Below are positions 1 to 7,567 of a stretch of 18,413 bases of DNA, piece after piece. The notes beneath the pieces are model-generated. The model made no database searches and was not told the DNA's origin. It saw only the letters and a list, made by a program, of their open reading frames with translations. Source of the DNA: an uncultured Bacilli bacterium (lineage in GTDB: Bacteria > Bacillota_I > Bacilli_A > RF39 > UBA660); NCBI GenBank assembly GCA_910580135.1, contig CAJTXC010000014.1, positions 1 to 18,413 of the forward strand, read 5' to 3'. Within the stretch, counting starts at the first letter, position 1. Each line of letters begins with the position of its first letter. A program made the translations under genes and the position numbers.

Positions 1-2507
1 ATGGTCATAAACTTATCATCAATTTCTTTTATCGATACTTCTTTTTTTTCTTTATTTTCTTCCTTAGTAACTGGTTTAGATATTTCTTTTGTTTTTTCGA
101 TATCATCCTTTGTTAAGCTAGCAATATCAGATACTAAATCTAATTTTGATTTAGAAATAGCACTTCCAGTAGAATATCTATCCATAATAGGAATTTCAGT
201 TAATTTAAGGTCTTTATCTTTACCATTTGATTTTAGAAGTATATTACGCTTTGCATCCCCTACAAATACTTTTAAGATTTCCTGTGGATTACTTTTTACT
301 TCACGAAGTAAAAGTAGTCCTCTTTTTGCACGGGATGTTTTCTCAAATTCAGAAAGCTTAATACGTTTTGCAAGTCCCTTAAGTGTTATAACAGTTACAT
401 ATTCTCCTGAACCATCAAATACGCAGCCACTTACTACTTCATCATCTTTTAGGTTAATTGCTTTAACACCAGCAGTTCTAAGTCCTATAGTTGGTATTTC
501 TGATCTATCATACCAAAGCCCATAACCTTTTTTAGTTGCGATAAACACTTCGTTATAAGCATCCATAGTAACATCTACTACTTCGTCATTATCTTTTAAT
601 TTAATAAACGTAATTGGTTTTGAATAACGTTGTACAACAAAGTCTGAAAGTACTGATTTTTTAGTCATACCATTTTTAGTAAACGTAATTATCTCGCGAT
701 TATCAAACTTAGATATTGGGATAGCCTTTATTACTTTTTCGTCTTGCACAATTGGTACTATATTACTTACGTGTTTACCAAGTTCTTTCCATTTAAGTTC
801 TGGTAATTCATGAACCGGTATATATAAGTAATTTCCTTTGTTAGTAAATAAAAGTAATGTATCAAGTGTGTTTTGTTCAAACAATCCAATTACAAAATCA
901 TCTTCCTTAACTAATGTTGCTTCTCCATCTGATGCAGAATAAGATTTCTTAGATACACGTTTTACGTAACCCTCACTTGTAACAACAACAATAACATCTT
1001 CTTTTGGTATCATTGCAGTCATATCTATCTTAATTTCTGTTATTTCATCTTTAATAACGGTTTTTCTAGGAAGAGCAAATTCTTTTTTAACTTTTCTAAG
1101 TTCTTCTTTCATTACTTTTTTAAGTTCGTTTTCGTCAGATAAAATAAGTTCATATTCTTTTATAGCTTCTTCTAAAGATTTCATCTCGTTTTCAACGTCA
1201 GTTATATCAGTATTAGTTAAACGATATAATTGTAACATTACGATTGCAGTTGCTTGTCTTTCTGTAAATGAAAATTCCTTTATTAAATTAGCAATTGCAT
1301 CTGCTTTATTTTTAGATGCTCTAATTACTTTTATTACTTCGTCTAAAATACTAATTGCCTTAAGTAGTCCTTCTAAAATATGATATCTATCTTTAGCGTG
1401 TGCTAAATCAAATTTTGTTCTTCTAGTTACCACTTCTTTTTTATGATTAATAAACGCATCTAAAATTCCAAGTACACCTACTTGTCTTGGTCTACGATTA
1501 ACTATTGCAATCATGTTAAAACTATATGATACTTGCATATCGGTATTTTTAAGTAAGTAATTCGTAATTAATTCTACGTTAGCATCTTTTTTAAGTTCGA
1601 TTACTATTCTAAGCTCACCACGTGAAGTTTCATCTCTTACTTCTTGGATACCTTCTATTTTCTTATCAATTCTAATGTCGTTCATCTTTTTAACAAGACT
1701 TGCTTTATTAACTTCGTAAGGTATTTCGGTAATAATAATCATTTGCTTACCTTTAACTTTTTCTACACTGTACTTAGACTTAACGATTATTTTACCTTTA
1801 CCAGTTTCGTAAGCATTTTTAATTTCACGAGATCCTTCTATTACACCACCAGTTGGAAAATCTGGACCAGGCATAACTTCCATGATAGAATCAAGCCTGC
1901 AATTTGGGGAATCTATTCTCTTAATAGTTGCATCTATTACCTCTCCTAGATTATGTGGTGGAATATTCGTTGCATAACCTGCTGATATACCTGTTGATCC
2001 GTTTACTAACAAATTAGGAAATCCTGCCGGCAGTACAACTGGTTCCATTAAGGTATCATCATAGTTAGGTGCCATTTCAACAGTATCTTTATTAATATCA
2101 TTTAAAAGTACGTTACTAATTTTAGAAAGTCTTGCTTCGGTATAACGCATTGCTGCGGCCCCATCACCATCCATCGAACCATTATTACCATGCATATCAA
2201 TGTAAGGAGTCATCATTTTCCAGTCCTGACTCATTCTAACTAATGCATCATAAATTGATGAGTCACCATGTGGATGGTAGTTACCCATTATTTCACCAAC
2301 TGCTTTAGCACTTTTACGATACTTTTTATCATAGGTATTACCTGATTTATACATCGCGTATAAAATTCTTCTTTGAACTGGCTTTAAACCGTCTCTTACG
2401 TCAGGAAGTGCACGGTCTAAAATGATGGTTTTAGCATATCTACCAAATCTTTCACCCATTATTTCTTCTAATGAGTACTCTTCTATTCTTTGTAATACAT
2501 CTTTCAT
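1..2507 (-). CDS. parC: DNA topoisomerase IV subunit A (ParC), 3' end outside window
   Basis: ParC is the DNA-cleaving subunit of topoisomerase IV, which with ParE decatenates daughter chromosomes. The reading frame is open from an ATG at 2507 to the window edge (835 codons visible). The N-terminus reads MKDVLQRIEEYSLEEIMGER, followed by DRALPDVRDGLKPVQRRILY and GNYHPHGDSSIYDALVRMSQ. The catalytic tyrosine is in AAAMRYTEARL (Tyr122), and the quinolone-pocket residues are Ser83 and Asp87. The middle part (NLLVNGSTGISAGYATNIPP) and the arginine-rich beta-propeller motif EKTSRAKRGLLLLREVK follow ParC of Bacillus, not GyrA. The visible C-terminus becomes a Lys/Glu-rich tail (SKPVTKEENKEKKEVSIKE), so the end should be near. 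The start is set by TAAGGAGGTG about 7 bases upstream, which lies inside the end of the preceding acetyltransferase gene, so translation is probably coupled. Confidence 0.97.
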   Translation of the reverse strand, partial: MKDVLQRIEEYSLEEIMGERFGRYAKTIILDRALPDVRDGLKPVQRRILYAMYKSGNTYDKKYRKSAKAVGEIMGNYHPHGDSSIYDALVRMSQDWKMMTPYIDMHGNNGSMDGDGAAAMRYTEARLSKISNVLLNDINKDTVEMAPNYDDTLMEPVVLPAGFPNLLVNGSTGISAGYATNIPPHNLGEVIDATIKRIDSPNCRLDSIMEVMPGPDFPTGGVIEGSREIKNAYETGKGKIIVKSKYSVEKVKGKQMIIITEIPYEVNKASLVKKMNDIRIDKKIEGIQEVRDETSRGELRIVIELKKDANVELITNYLLKNTDMQVSYSFNMIAIVNRRPRQVGVLGILDAFINHKKEVVTRRTKFDLAHAKDRYHILEGLLKAISILDEVIKVIRASKNKADAIANLIKEFSFTERQATAIVMLQLYRLTNTDITDVENEMKSLEEAIKEYELILSDENELKKVMKEELRKVKKEFALPRKTVIKDEITEIKIDMTAMIPKEDVIVVVTSEGYVKRVSKKSYSASDGEATLVKEDDFVIGLFEQNTLDTLLLFTNKGNYLYIPVHELPELKWKELGKHVSNIVPIVQDEKVIKAIPISKFDNREIITFTKNGMTKKSVLSDFVVQRYSKPITFIKLKDNDEVVDVTMDAYNEVFIATKKGYGLWYDRSEIPTIGLRTAGVKAINLKDDEVVSGCVFDGSGEYVTVITLKGLAKRIKLSEFEKTSRAKRGLLLLREVKSNPQEILKVFVGDAKRNILLKSNGKDKDLKLTEIPIMDRYSTGSAISKSKLDLVSDIASLTKDDIEKTKEISKPVTKEENKEKKEVSIKEIDDKFMT

Positions 2508-2508
2508 T

Positions 2509-3144
2509 TTAATGCACCTCCTTACCTACAATTGCATCTAAGTTATCTATTTTTTCATTTAATAATTTCAAGAATTTACCAACGTGATTTCCATCTGCAA
2601 ATCCGTGATGTACCATTATCATAAGATTGGTATAAACTTTATCATTTTCTTCTATAAACTTGCTCCATATAAATTGTGGAACCGTTATATTTTTATCGAA
2701 AGGAACAACTAGTGAAGAAAACTCAAACCATGGTGTACATGAAAACCAAACTTCACCTTCGTCTATGCTATCATATGATATTTTTTCTTTAAAAAACTTA
2801 TCTTGATTTTGCTCAAACTCATTTATAAATTCTTTATAAGAACTTTTATTATCGCATCCAAAGAACCCTATTTCATCATCGTCTATCATTTGAACAAAAT
2901 TTGCTCTTAAATCATCATATTTATATATTTTATTATTTTCTAATCTGTATTTAAAGCAATCTAATTCATTTGCTGCAAGCAATATGAAATAACCAATCGT
3001 TGCATAATAATTTTTATGTTTTTTACAATAATTTACAATATTAGTTATATCTATTTTAGTGGTTACGAAAAGAAAAGGATTACTTCTTTCATGATACATA
3101 TCAAAAAGTTCTTTTCTTTTAAAATCTTTTACTTCATTTTTCAT
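2509..3144 (-). CDS. Chloramphenicol acetyltransferase-like (CatA family) protein
   Basis: A 211-residue protein, close to the usual 210-220 residues of trimeric CatA enzymes, which move an acetyl group from acetyl-CoA to chloramphenicol. Seen: FKRKELFDMY near the N-terminus (Arg10 matches the structural Arg18 of CAT), FVTTKIDITN (CAT: SLTxxxDIT), FSCTPWFEFSS (Ser135 corresponds to the transition-state serine before PW), and MVHHGFADGNHVGKFL, the HHxxxDG active-site signature with His180 as catalytic base and Asp184. Residues around PW differ from drug-inactivating CATs (Glu141 in PWFEF, where resistance enzymes have Ser), and Leu13 replaces the His of RKEHFE, so the substrate may not be chloramphenicol. 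The gene sits between parE (8-base gap upstream) and parC (1-base gap downstream) and must share their transcript. A ribosome site AGGTG overlaps the parE stop. Family assignment is firm; actual drug resistance is uncertain. Confidence 0.88.
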   Translation of the reverse strand: MKNEVKDFKRKELFDMYHERSNPFLFVTTKIDITNIVNYCKKHKNYYATIGYFILLAANELDCFKYRLENNKIYKYDDLRANFVQMIDDDEIGFFGCDNKSSYKEFINEFEQNQDKFFKEKISYDSIDEGEVWFSCTPWFEFSSLVVPFDKNITVPQFIWSKFIEENDKVYTNLMIMVHHGFADGNHVGKFLKLLNEKIDNLDAIVGKEVH

Positions 3145-3152
3145 AACTTCAC

Positions 3153-5063
3153 CTACTTAAGCATCTCGTAGTTATCTTCTAAAGTAAAGTCTACGTTTTC
3201 TTCTATCCATTCTTTTCTAGGTTCAACCTTATCCCCCATAAGAACAGATACTCTTTTTTCCGCTAACGCAACGTCAGTTATCTTAACTCTAAATAAACTT
3301 CTTCTTTCTGGATCCATAGTTGTTTCCCATAATTGGGTCGCATCCATTTCACCAAGACCTTTGTATCTTTGTAAGTCTTCTATTTTACGACCATTAGTTA
3401 CTTCTTTTAACTCATCATCAGAATAAACGTATACTTCTTCTTTCTTAGAAAAAGATACTTTATATAATGGTGGATTTGCAATGTATACACGTCCTGCTTC
3501 AACAAGTGGTCTCATGTAACGATAGAAGAACGTTACAAGTAAAACTTGTATGTGACATCCATCATCATCGGCATCGGTCATTATTATTATTTTATCGTAA
3601 TTACAATCTTCAATGTGAAAGTCTGGTCCAACACCTGCACCTATCGTGTATATAAGTGTATTTATTTCGGCATTTTTATAAGCTTCTTCCATTGTACATC
3701 TTTCGGTATTTAAAACCTTACCACGTAATGGTAATATTGCTTGGAAACTTCTTTCACGACCGGTTTTAGCACTACCACCTGCCGAATCACCCTCTACTAT
3801 GAATAGTTCGTTTTTCTTTGGATCTTTTTTAGTTGCAGGAGCTAACTTATCAGATAAATTCTTTTCTTTAGAATTTTTAGTTTTTCCTTTACGTGCTTCT
3901 TCTCTTGCTTTTCTAGCTGCTTCTCTTGCTGCTTTACCTTTTAAAGCTTTATTTATTATATCAGTTGCAATAGCTTTATTTTCTTCTAAGAAATATCTAA
4001 TCTTTTCATAAACAATTTGATCAACAACCGTTTTAGCAAGTGGGGTTCCAAGCTTTCCTTTAGTTTGCCCTTCAAATTGTAATAGTTCTTCTGGAATCTT
4101 TAAAGATAAAATAACGGTTAAACCTTCTCTTACGTCACTACCTTCAAAGTTTTTATCTTTAGCTTTTAAGTATCCATTACTTTTAGCATAGTCATTAAAA
4201 GCTTTAGTAAGCGCGCTTTTAAGTCCTACTTCATGGCTTCCTCCATCACTTGTCTTAACGTTATTAACGAATGATACAACGTTTTCATTATATGAATCAG
4301 TGTACTGAAGTGCACACTCTACTTCTATTTTATTTTTAGTTCCTTCAAAACCCACCACGTTATGAATGGTTTTCTTTCCCTCATTTAAGTAAGATACAAA
4401 TTCTTCTAAACCTCTTTCGTAATGGAAGTGTGCTTCTTTTTCATCTTCTTCATCTATTACATCAATCATAAGACCTTTTATAAGAAATGCTGATTCTTGC
4501 ATTCTTTCACAAATAGTTGTAAATGAAAAAGTAGTTGTTGAAAATATTTCATCATCTGGCATAAACCTAACGGTTGTACCAGTTCTGTTAGTAGTTCCAA
4601 CCTTTTTTAAGTCTTCATCTAAATGCCCACCGTCTTTAAAAGATATTTCATACTTTCCACCATCACGGTTTATACTTACCTTCATCCATTTTGAAAGTGC
4701 ATTAACTACTGATGCACCAACACCGTGTAGTCCTCCTGATACTTTATATCCACCTTCTTGGAATTTACCACCAGCGTGTAAAACAGTATATATAACTTCT
4801 GGAGTTGATTTTCCAGATTCATGTCTTCCAACTGGTACACCACGTCCCTCATCAGAAACTGATACAGAACCATCCTTATGGATAGTAACTTTTAAATGAT
4901 TACCAAATCCGTTTATCGCCTCATCGATACCATTGTCAACTATTTCCCAGACAAGATGATGTAAACCTCTTTTGTCAGTTGATCCTATATACATACCAGG
5001 TCTTTTTCTTACTGCTTCAAGACCTTCTAATATTTTAATTGATGATTCATCATATTTTGCCAT
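3153..5063 (-). CDS. parE: DNA topoisomerase IV subunit B (ParE)
   Basis: ParE is the ATPase subunit that drives strand passage by topoisomerase IV. The 636 residues start with an ATP-binding GHKL domain: EIVDNGIDEA (catalytic Glu40, Mg-binding Asn44), DEGRGVP (Asp71-Pro77) and GGLHGVG (Gly110-Gly116). A transducer domain follows, with QFEGQTKGKLG. Then comes the Toprim domain: ELFIVEGDSAGGSAKTGRER, PLRGKVLNTE, the acidic motif TDADDDGCHI, and RYKGLGEMD. The pattern EGLEAVRKRPGMYIGSTD..RGLHHLVWEIVDN and a length near 640 fit ParE/GyrB; pairing with a ParC-type partner decides for ParE. The start ATG has AAGGAGATGG upstream. A Lys/Arg/Ala-rich stretch (KGKAAREAARKAREEARKGK) is the usual linker before Toprim. 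It heads the parE-cat-parC operon and ends in TAG. Confidence 0.97.
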   Translation of the reverse strand: MAKYDESSIKILEGLEAVRKRPGMYIGSTDKRGLHHLVWEIVDNGIDEAINGFGNHLKVTIHKDGSVSVSDEGRGVPVGRHESGKSTPEVIYTVLHAGGKFQEGGYKVSGGLHGVGASVVNALSKWMKVSINRDGGKYEISFKDGGHLDEDLKKVGTTNRTGTTVRFMPDDEIFSTTTFSFTTICERMQESAFLIKGLMIDVIDEEDEKEAHFHYERGLEEFVSYLNEGKKTIHNVVGFEGTKNKIEVECALQYTDSYNENVVSFVNNVKTSDGGSHEVGLKSALTKAFNDYAKSNGYLKAKDKNFEGSDVREGLTVILSLKIPEELLQFEGQTKGKLGTPLAKTVVDQIVYEKIRYFLEENKAIATDIINKALKGKAAREAARKAREEARKGKTKNSKEKNLSDKLAPATKKDPKKNELFIVEGDSAGGSAKTGRERSFQAILPLRGKVLNTERCTMEEAYKNAEINTLIYTIGAGVGPDFHIEDCNYDKIIIMTDADDDGCHIQVLLVTFFYRYMRPLVEAGRVYIANPPLYKVSFSKKEEVYVYSDDELKEVTNGRKIEDLQRYKGLGEMDATQLWETTMDPERRSLFRVKITDVALAEKRVSVLMGDKVEPRKEWIEENVDFTLEDNYEMLK

Positions 5064-5099
5064 AAAAAACCATCTCCTTACCTTCTTAACCTATATAGC

Positions 5100-5129
5100 A
5101 TTATATCATAAGAATTTAAAAAATTCCAA
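5100..5129 (-). promoter_or_regulatory. Sigma-A promoter of the parE operon
   Basis: On the minus strand a -35-like TTGGAA (5124-5129) is followed after 18 bases by a perfect -10 TATAAT (5100-5105), with transcription expected to begin about 30 bases before the parE ATG. Just upstream, at 5136-5150, lies a short dyad TGACA-N5-TGTCA that could be a regulator site or chance. Confidence 0.65.
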
Positions 5130-5161
5130 AATTCTTGACACTTTTTGTCACATCTTTAAAT

Positions 5162-6100
5162 TTACTTAACTTTTTCTTTTACTTTGTTTAATTTATAAGT
5201 AGTTAAAAAAATATCTAAATCACTTACGTATTCCAATATTAATTTGTTATTTCTTTTTGATATTATTATGCCCATTGTTTTATTATGATGAGATTCTTTT
5301 AACGTTTTATCTACTACTTTCATATAATTAAGTGTTTGTCCTATATCTTTAGCAGTTACTTCATCCTTTTTTAACTCACAAGCCATAAATCTATTTAATT
5401 TATAATTAAAAAATAATAAGTCTATAAAATAGTTTTTATTATCATAAGTTACTTTGTATTCACTTCCAACAAAAGTAAAACCAGTACCTAATTCTAAAAA
5501 TACTTTTTCCAACTCCTTTAATATATATTTTTTAAGTACTTTTTCACTTAACTTTTCATCTTTATCTATATTTATTATTATAGGGTCATGCAACATATCT
5601 TCTAGTTTTAACTCATTATTATTGTTTTCTCCTATTAACTTTATATTCTTTTTATCAGCATAAGATAATCTATTAAACGAATCAGTTTTAATTTCATTAA
5701 TAAGACCTCTTACCGATAAATTATTTTCTATGCATCTATTTATGTAATAATTTCTTTCATTTTCATTATCGAATTTAAGCAAATATTTATAATGTGACCA
5801 AGATAGATTAAATTGTGAACACAGTGTGTTCACTTTTTTAAAATACATATAAAACTTTCTCATATAATTTAAATTTCTATAAGAATAATTATTTCCATAC
5901 TCATTTGACAATTTTACCGCCCACTCTTTAATCAAATTATCTCCATATTTTGCCCGTGTTTCTCCGCCTTGAGCTTCTATTAGTAATCTACCTATGTTAA
6001 AATACGTCTTTATTGTTTCCTTATTACTTTCTAAGTATCTTACCTTTTCATTTACTTCTTTTTCTTCTATTATGTTCTTTATTTTATCAAAGTAGTTCAT
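5162..6100 (-). CDS. DUF1016 / YhcG-type PDDEXK nuclease family protein
   Basis: A 312-residue two-domain protein. The N-terminal half has the DUF1016_N helical, presumably DNA-binding, region: YFNIGRLLIEAQGGETRAKYG (residues 33-53), YSYRNLNYMRKFY (72-84) and LSWSHYKYLLK (99-109). The C-terminal half has a PDDEXK-like nuclease core: LELGTGFTFVGSEYKV, then YFIDLLFFNYKLNRF with Asp227, then ACELKKDE with Glu242-x-Lys244, and GQTLNYM. These are the residues expected for a restriction-type Mg-dependent nuclease. Homologues are common in gut bacteria, often near type I restriction genes or mobile elements; none is visible here. Cellular role is unknown to me. It has its own ribosome site (GAAAGGAAC). 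AT-richness is in keeping with neighbouring accessory genes. Confidence 0.85.
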   Translation of the reverse strand: MNYFDKIKNIIEEKEVNEKVRYLESNKETIKTYFNIGRLLIEAQGGETRAKYGDNLIKEWAVKLSNEYGNNYSYRNLNYMRKFYMYFKKVNTLCSQFNLSWSHYKYLLKFDNENERNYYINRCIENNLSVRGLINEIKTDSFNRLSYADKKNIKLIGENNNNELKLEDMLHDPIIINIDKDEKLSEKVLKKYILKELEKVFLELGTGFTFVGSEYKVTYDNKNYFIDLLFFNYKLNRFMACELKKDEVTAKDIGQTLNYMKVVDKTLKESHHNKTMGIIISKRNNKLILEYVSDLDIFLTTYKLNKVKEKVK

Positions 6101-6127
6101 ATAATAGTTCCTTTCACTTGGCTATCT

Positions 6128-6160
6128 ATTATATATATTGAATTTTAAAATTTTGTCGAA
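6128..6160 (-). promoter_or_regulatory. Probable promoter of the DUF1016 gene, with a Spo0A-like box
   Basis: Minus strand TCGACA (6154-6159) resembles a -35. It is followed by TATATA (6132-6137, spacer 16) or TATAAT (6128-6133, spacer 20); the run of alternating TA makes the -10 ambiguous. The plus strand reads TTTTGTCGAAAAT here, an exact match to the Bacillus 0A box TGTCGAA. Such a 7-mer is expected one or two times by chance in a window of this size and composition. Confidence 0.4.
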
Positions 6161-6233
6161 AATAAAAAAGAAAATGAATTATTGTAATTTATTACCTTAT
6201 TAATTTATTTTTTAATACACTTTTCTTATATAT

Positions 6234-6266
6234 AAAAAACAATGAACTATTGGACTTTGTTCATTG
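6234..6266 (-). terminator. Intrinsic terminator overlapping the end of yneF
   Basis: On the minus strand CAATGAAC and GTTCATTG form a perfect 8-bp stem around an 11-base loop that contains the last sense codons of yneF and part of its TAG stop. Six T residues follow directly. Confidence 0.85.
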
Positions 6267-6456
6267 CTTTCATCATTTGATTAACTTGCTTTTGACTAGG
6301 TGTTCTTCCCATCTGTTGCATCATAATCTTTATCATTTTTTCATTTATTGGTGGATTTTTCTTTAAGTACTTTTTCATAAAAGCTCTAGCTCCAAAAAAT
6401 CCTAATGCAAGTCCTACTACAAGACCAATTACGCACCATAAAATGTTTCCCCACAT
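6247..6456 (-). CDS. yneF: YneF family (UPF0154) small membrane protein
   Basis: A 69-residue protein with one N-terminal membrane segment (about residues 4-25, WGNILWCVIGLVVGLALGFF) and a conserved cytoplasmic tail. FMKKYLKKNPPINEKMIKIM followed by MQQMGRTPSQKQVNQMMKAM matches the UPF0154 family closely. Length is typical (about 70). Function is not established. It lies 46 bases downstream of the sirA homologue, the same neighbour as in Bacillus subtilis (yneE/sirA-yneF). The ribosome site is AAAGGAAG about 9 bases before the ATG. A terminator overlaps its 3' end, so sirA-yneF is probably a two-gene transcript. Confidence 0.93.
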   Translation of the reverse strand: MWGNILWCVIGLVVGLALGFFGARAFMKKYLKKNPPINEKMIKIMMQQMGRTPSQKQVNQMMKAMNKVQ

Positions 6457-6502
6457 AATTTCATCTTCCTTTCATAATTACATTTTACTAAAATTTACCA
6501 AT

Positions 6503-6925
6503 TTATACAAGGCTTTTTCTAGTTACCTTGTTAAGCCAAAAATAATCTTTGTTACTAAAATCACAAACAAAAACATTTTCTTCACTAGATAATATTTTAA
6601 AAAACGATGTTATATTCTTATTCGTCTTTATTTTTATATAAGTATTGTAAACCGTTAATTTTGTCTTTTCTACACCATCATCTAAAATATGCTTATTAAG
6701 CGTCTTTTTATAATTGTCATCAAACGCATATTTTCTATATATCCTACTATTAACATCCGTCTTGTTATAAGGCACAGCCATTTGTTCAAACAACCTATAT
6801 GATATTATAAAATCATTTTTACTTGATAAAGATATTTGTTCAAGCATTTTATATAAATAGTAAGTTTTATTATAATATAGTTTAGAAAAAGAATCATTAA
6901 TTTTAAATAAATAATATACTCTCAT
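6503..6925 (-). CDS. sirA: SirA-like (YneE) sporulation inhibitor of DNA replication
   Basis: In Bacillus subtilis SirA binds DnaA domain I and blocks new rounds of replication in cells entering sporulation. The protein here is 140 residues (B. subtilis 148). It shows the family's N-terminal MRVYYLFKIND (compare MERHYYTYLIKEEF) and, most clearly, the C-terminal VFVCDFSNKDYFWLNKVTR, which matches the LAMDFNSKRYGWLNPVKER ending of SirA. The middle is diverged. The next gene is yneF, the Bacillus arrangement, which supports the call. I chose the ATG at 6925, with AGAGGTG 9 bases upstream; an in-frame GTG four codons earlier overlaps that ribosome site and is unlikely to be used. Whether this organism sporulates cannot be told from the window, so the replication-control role is inferred by homology. 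Confidence 0.75.
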   Translation of the reverse strand: MRVYYLFKINDSFSKLYYNKTYYLYKMLEQISLSSKNDFIISYRLFEQMAVPYNKTDVNSRIYRKYAFDDNYKKTLNKHILDDGVEKTKLTVYNTYIKIKTNKNITSFFKILSSEENVFVCDFSNKDYFWLNKVTRKSLV

Positions 6926-6940
6926 AATCAAAAACACCTC

Positions 6941-6980
6941 TTTTATAGAATATTACGCATTCTATAAAAAAGATGTCGAA
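6941..6980 (-). promoter_or_regulatory. sirA leader: probable promoter, 11-bp palindrome and Spo0A-like box
   Basis: A perfect inverted repeat, TTTTATAGAAT (6941-6951) and ATTCTATAAAA (6959-6969) with a 7-base centre, lies just upstream of the sirA ribosome site. No T-run follows it, so it is not a terminator. A promoter can be read on the minus strand as TCGACA (6974-6979), 18 bases, TAATAT (6950-6955), which puts the palindrome over the -10. The -35 overlaps TGTCGAA (plus strand 6974-6980), an exact 0A-box match placed as in Spo0A-activated sigma-A promoters. Confidence 0.5.
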
Positions 6981-6994
6981 TTATAAATGATTAA
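6958..6994. repeat. Flank repeat, copy 1 (sirA leader)
   Basis: This stretch matches 7897-7931 at about 31 of 37 aligned columns, including CATT, TATAAAAAA, TGT-GAATTATAAA and TTAA. It is the right-hand end of the segment that I infer was tandemly duplicated. Past it, 6995-7014 has a weak resemblance to the last codons of the WG-like ORF, suggesting that module A once had that gene too. Confidence 0.6.
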
Positions 6995-7014
6995 CGATAT
7001 TTTTATACAAATAT

Positions 7015-7479
7015 CTATTTTAATTGATTAAGCTTTTCTAATATTTTATCTATGTCCGCAAAAAACAAATTAATCCCCTTTTTCTTTAACTTCATAATGT
7101 ATTTAAAATTATGTAGTATTTCTTCTTTTAATTTAGCACTAACTTTCGTTGGTACAAAATTTGCTATATGAACATGATCTATATATTTTTCTAGTGTCGG
7201 AAAAGCATTCTGCAATAAAATAGCACATGGCTTGCTAATTACATTTCTAATTAATATAGTGTTACAAAAACCATATCTTTTTATTTTCTTATCAATTATT
7301 CTTTTATATTTATCAACTTTACTACTAAGTGGTATAAACCATAATATATTTTTATCTTTAATTGCAAAATACGTTGGCCTCTTTCTACCCCTTTCATGAT
7401 TCATCATTAAATTTTTATCATCCATAATGTTAAAAAATTCATCTTTTATATGATAAATATAACCTGTTTGTAATTTCAT
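7015..7479 (-). CDS. Type III toxin-antitoxin toxin-like protein, copy A (putative endoribonuclease)
   Basis: A 154-residue protein, 96 of 154 residues (about 62%, hand count) identical to copy B at 8655-9119 and exactly the same length. Conserved between the copies: MKLQTG-IYHIKD at the N-terminus, NHE-G--RPTYF, LWFIPLSSKVDKY (Ser52, Ser53, Lys54), TILIR, ILLQNAFP-LEKYI and NLFFA-ID. The strand pattern and the PLSSK element recall the PLTSPK active-site segment of ToxN-type ribonucleases, but I cannot place it firmly in ToxN, CptN or TenpN. The type III call rests mainly on what precedes it: a promoter, two structured RNA repeats and a terminator, all on the same strand. I chose the ATG at 7479, aligned with copy B, with AGGGGGGAT 4 bases upstream; an upstream in-frame ATG at 7518 sits against the terminator and lacks a ribosome site. 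Confidence 0.72.
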   Translation of the reverse strand: MKLQTGYIYHIKDEFFNIMDDKNLMMNHERGRKRPTYFAIKDKNILWFIPLSSKVDKYKRIIDKKIKRYGFCNTILIRNVISKPCAILLQNAFPTLEKYIDHVHIANFVPTKVSAKLKEEILHNFKYIMKLKKKGINLFFADIDKILEKLNQLK

Positions 7480-7520
7480 ACTATCCCCCCTAAAACCCAA
7501 TAATTGATTATTATACAAAC

Positions 7521-7553
7521 AAAAAAAGAAAACTTTGTCGAAACAGAGTTTTC
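7521..7553 (-). terminator. Intrinsic terminator between antitoxin RNA A and toxin A
   Basis: On the minus strand GAAAACTCTG and CAAAGTTTTC form a 10-bp stem with one C-A mismatch and a 6-base loop, followed by seven T. It lies 41 bases before the toxin ATG, so most transcripts should stop after the repeats and only read-through would reach the toxin gene. Confidence 0.85.
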
Positions 7554-7567
7554 TTATATTTTTATTT

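Noticed and set aside
1644..1949. Plus-strand open frame inside parC, and similar ones inside parE, tkt and comEC
   Set aside because: They lie opposite well-conserved coding sequence, lack ribosome sites and look like no protein family.
5136..5150. TGACA-N5-TGTCA dyad upstream of parE as a defined operator
   Set aside because: Arms of five bases are too short to separate from chance in AT-rich DNA, and it matches no regulator motif I know well.
6935..6937. GTG at 6937 as start of sirA
   Set aside because: It overlaps the ribosome site AGAGGTG; the ATG at 6925 has correct spacing and matches the SirA N-terminus.
7536..7542. TGTCGAA in the antitoxin A terminator as a Spo0A site
   Set aside because: It spans the stem and loop of a terminator, is not near a promoter, and module B has TGTCGTA at the same place.
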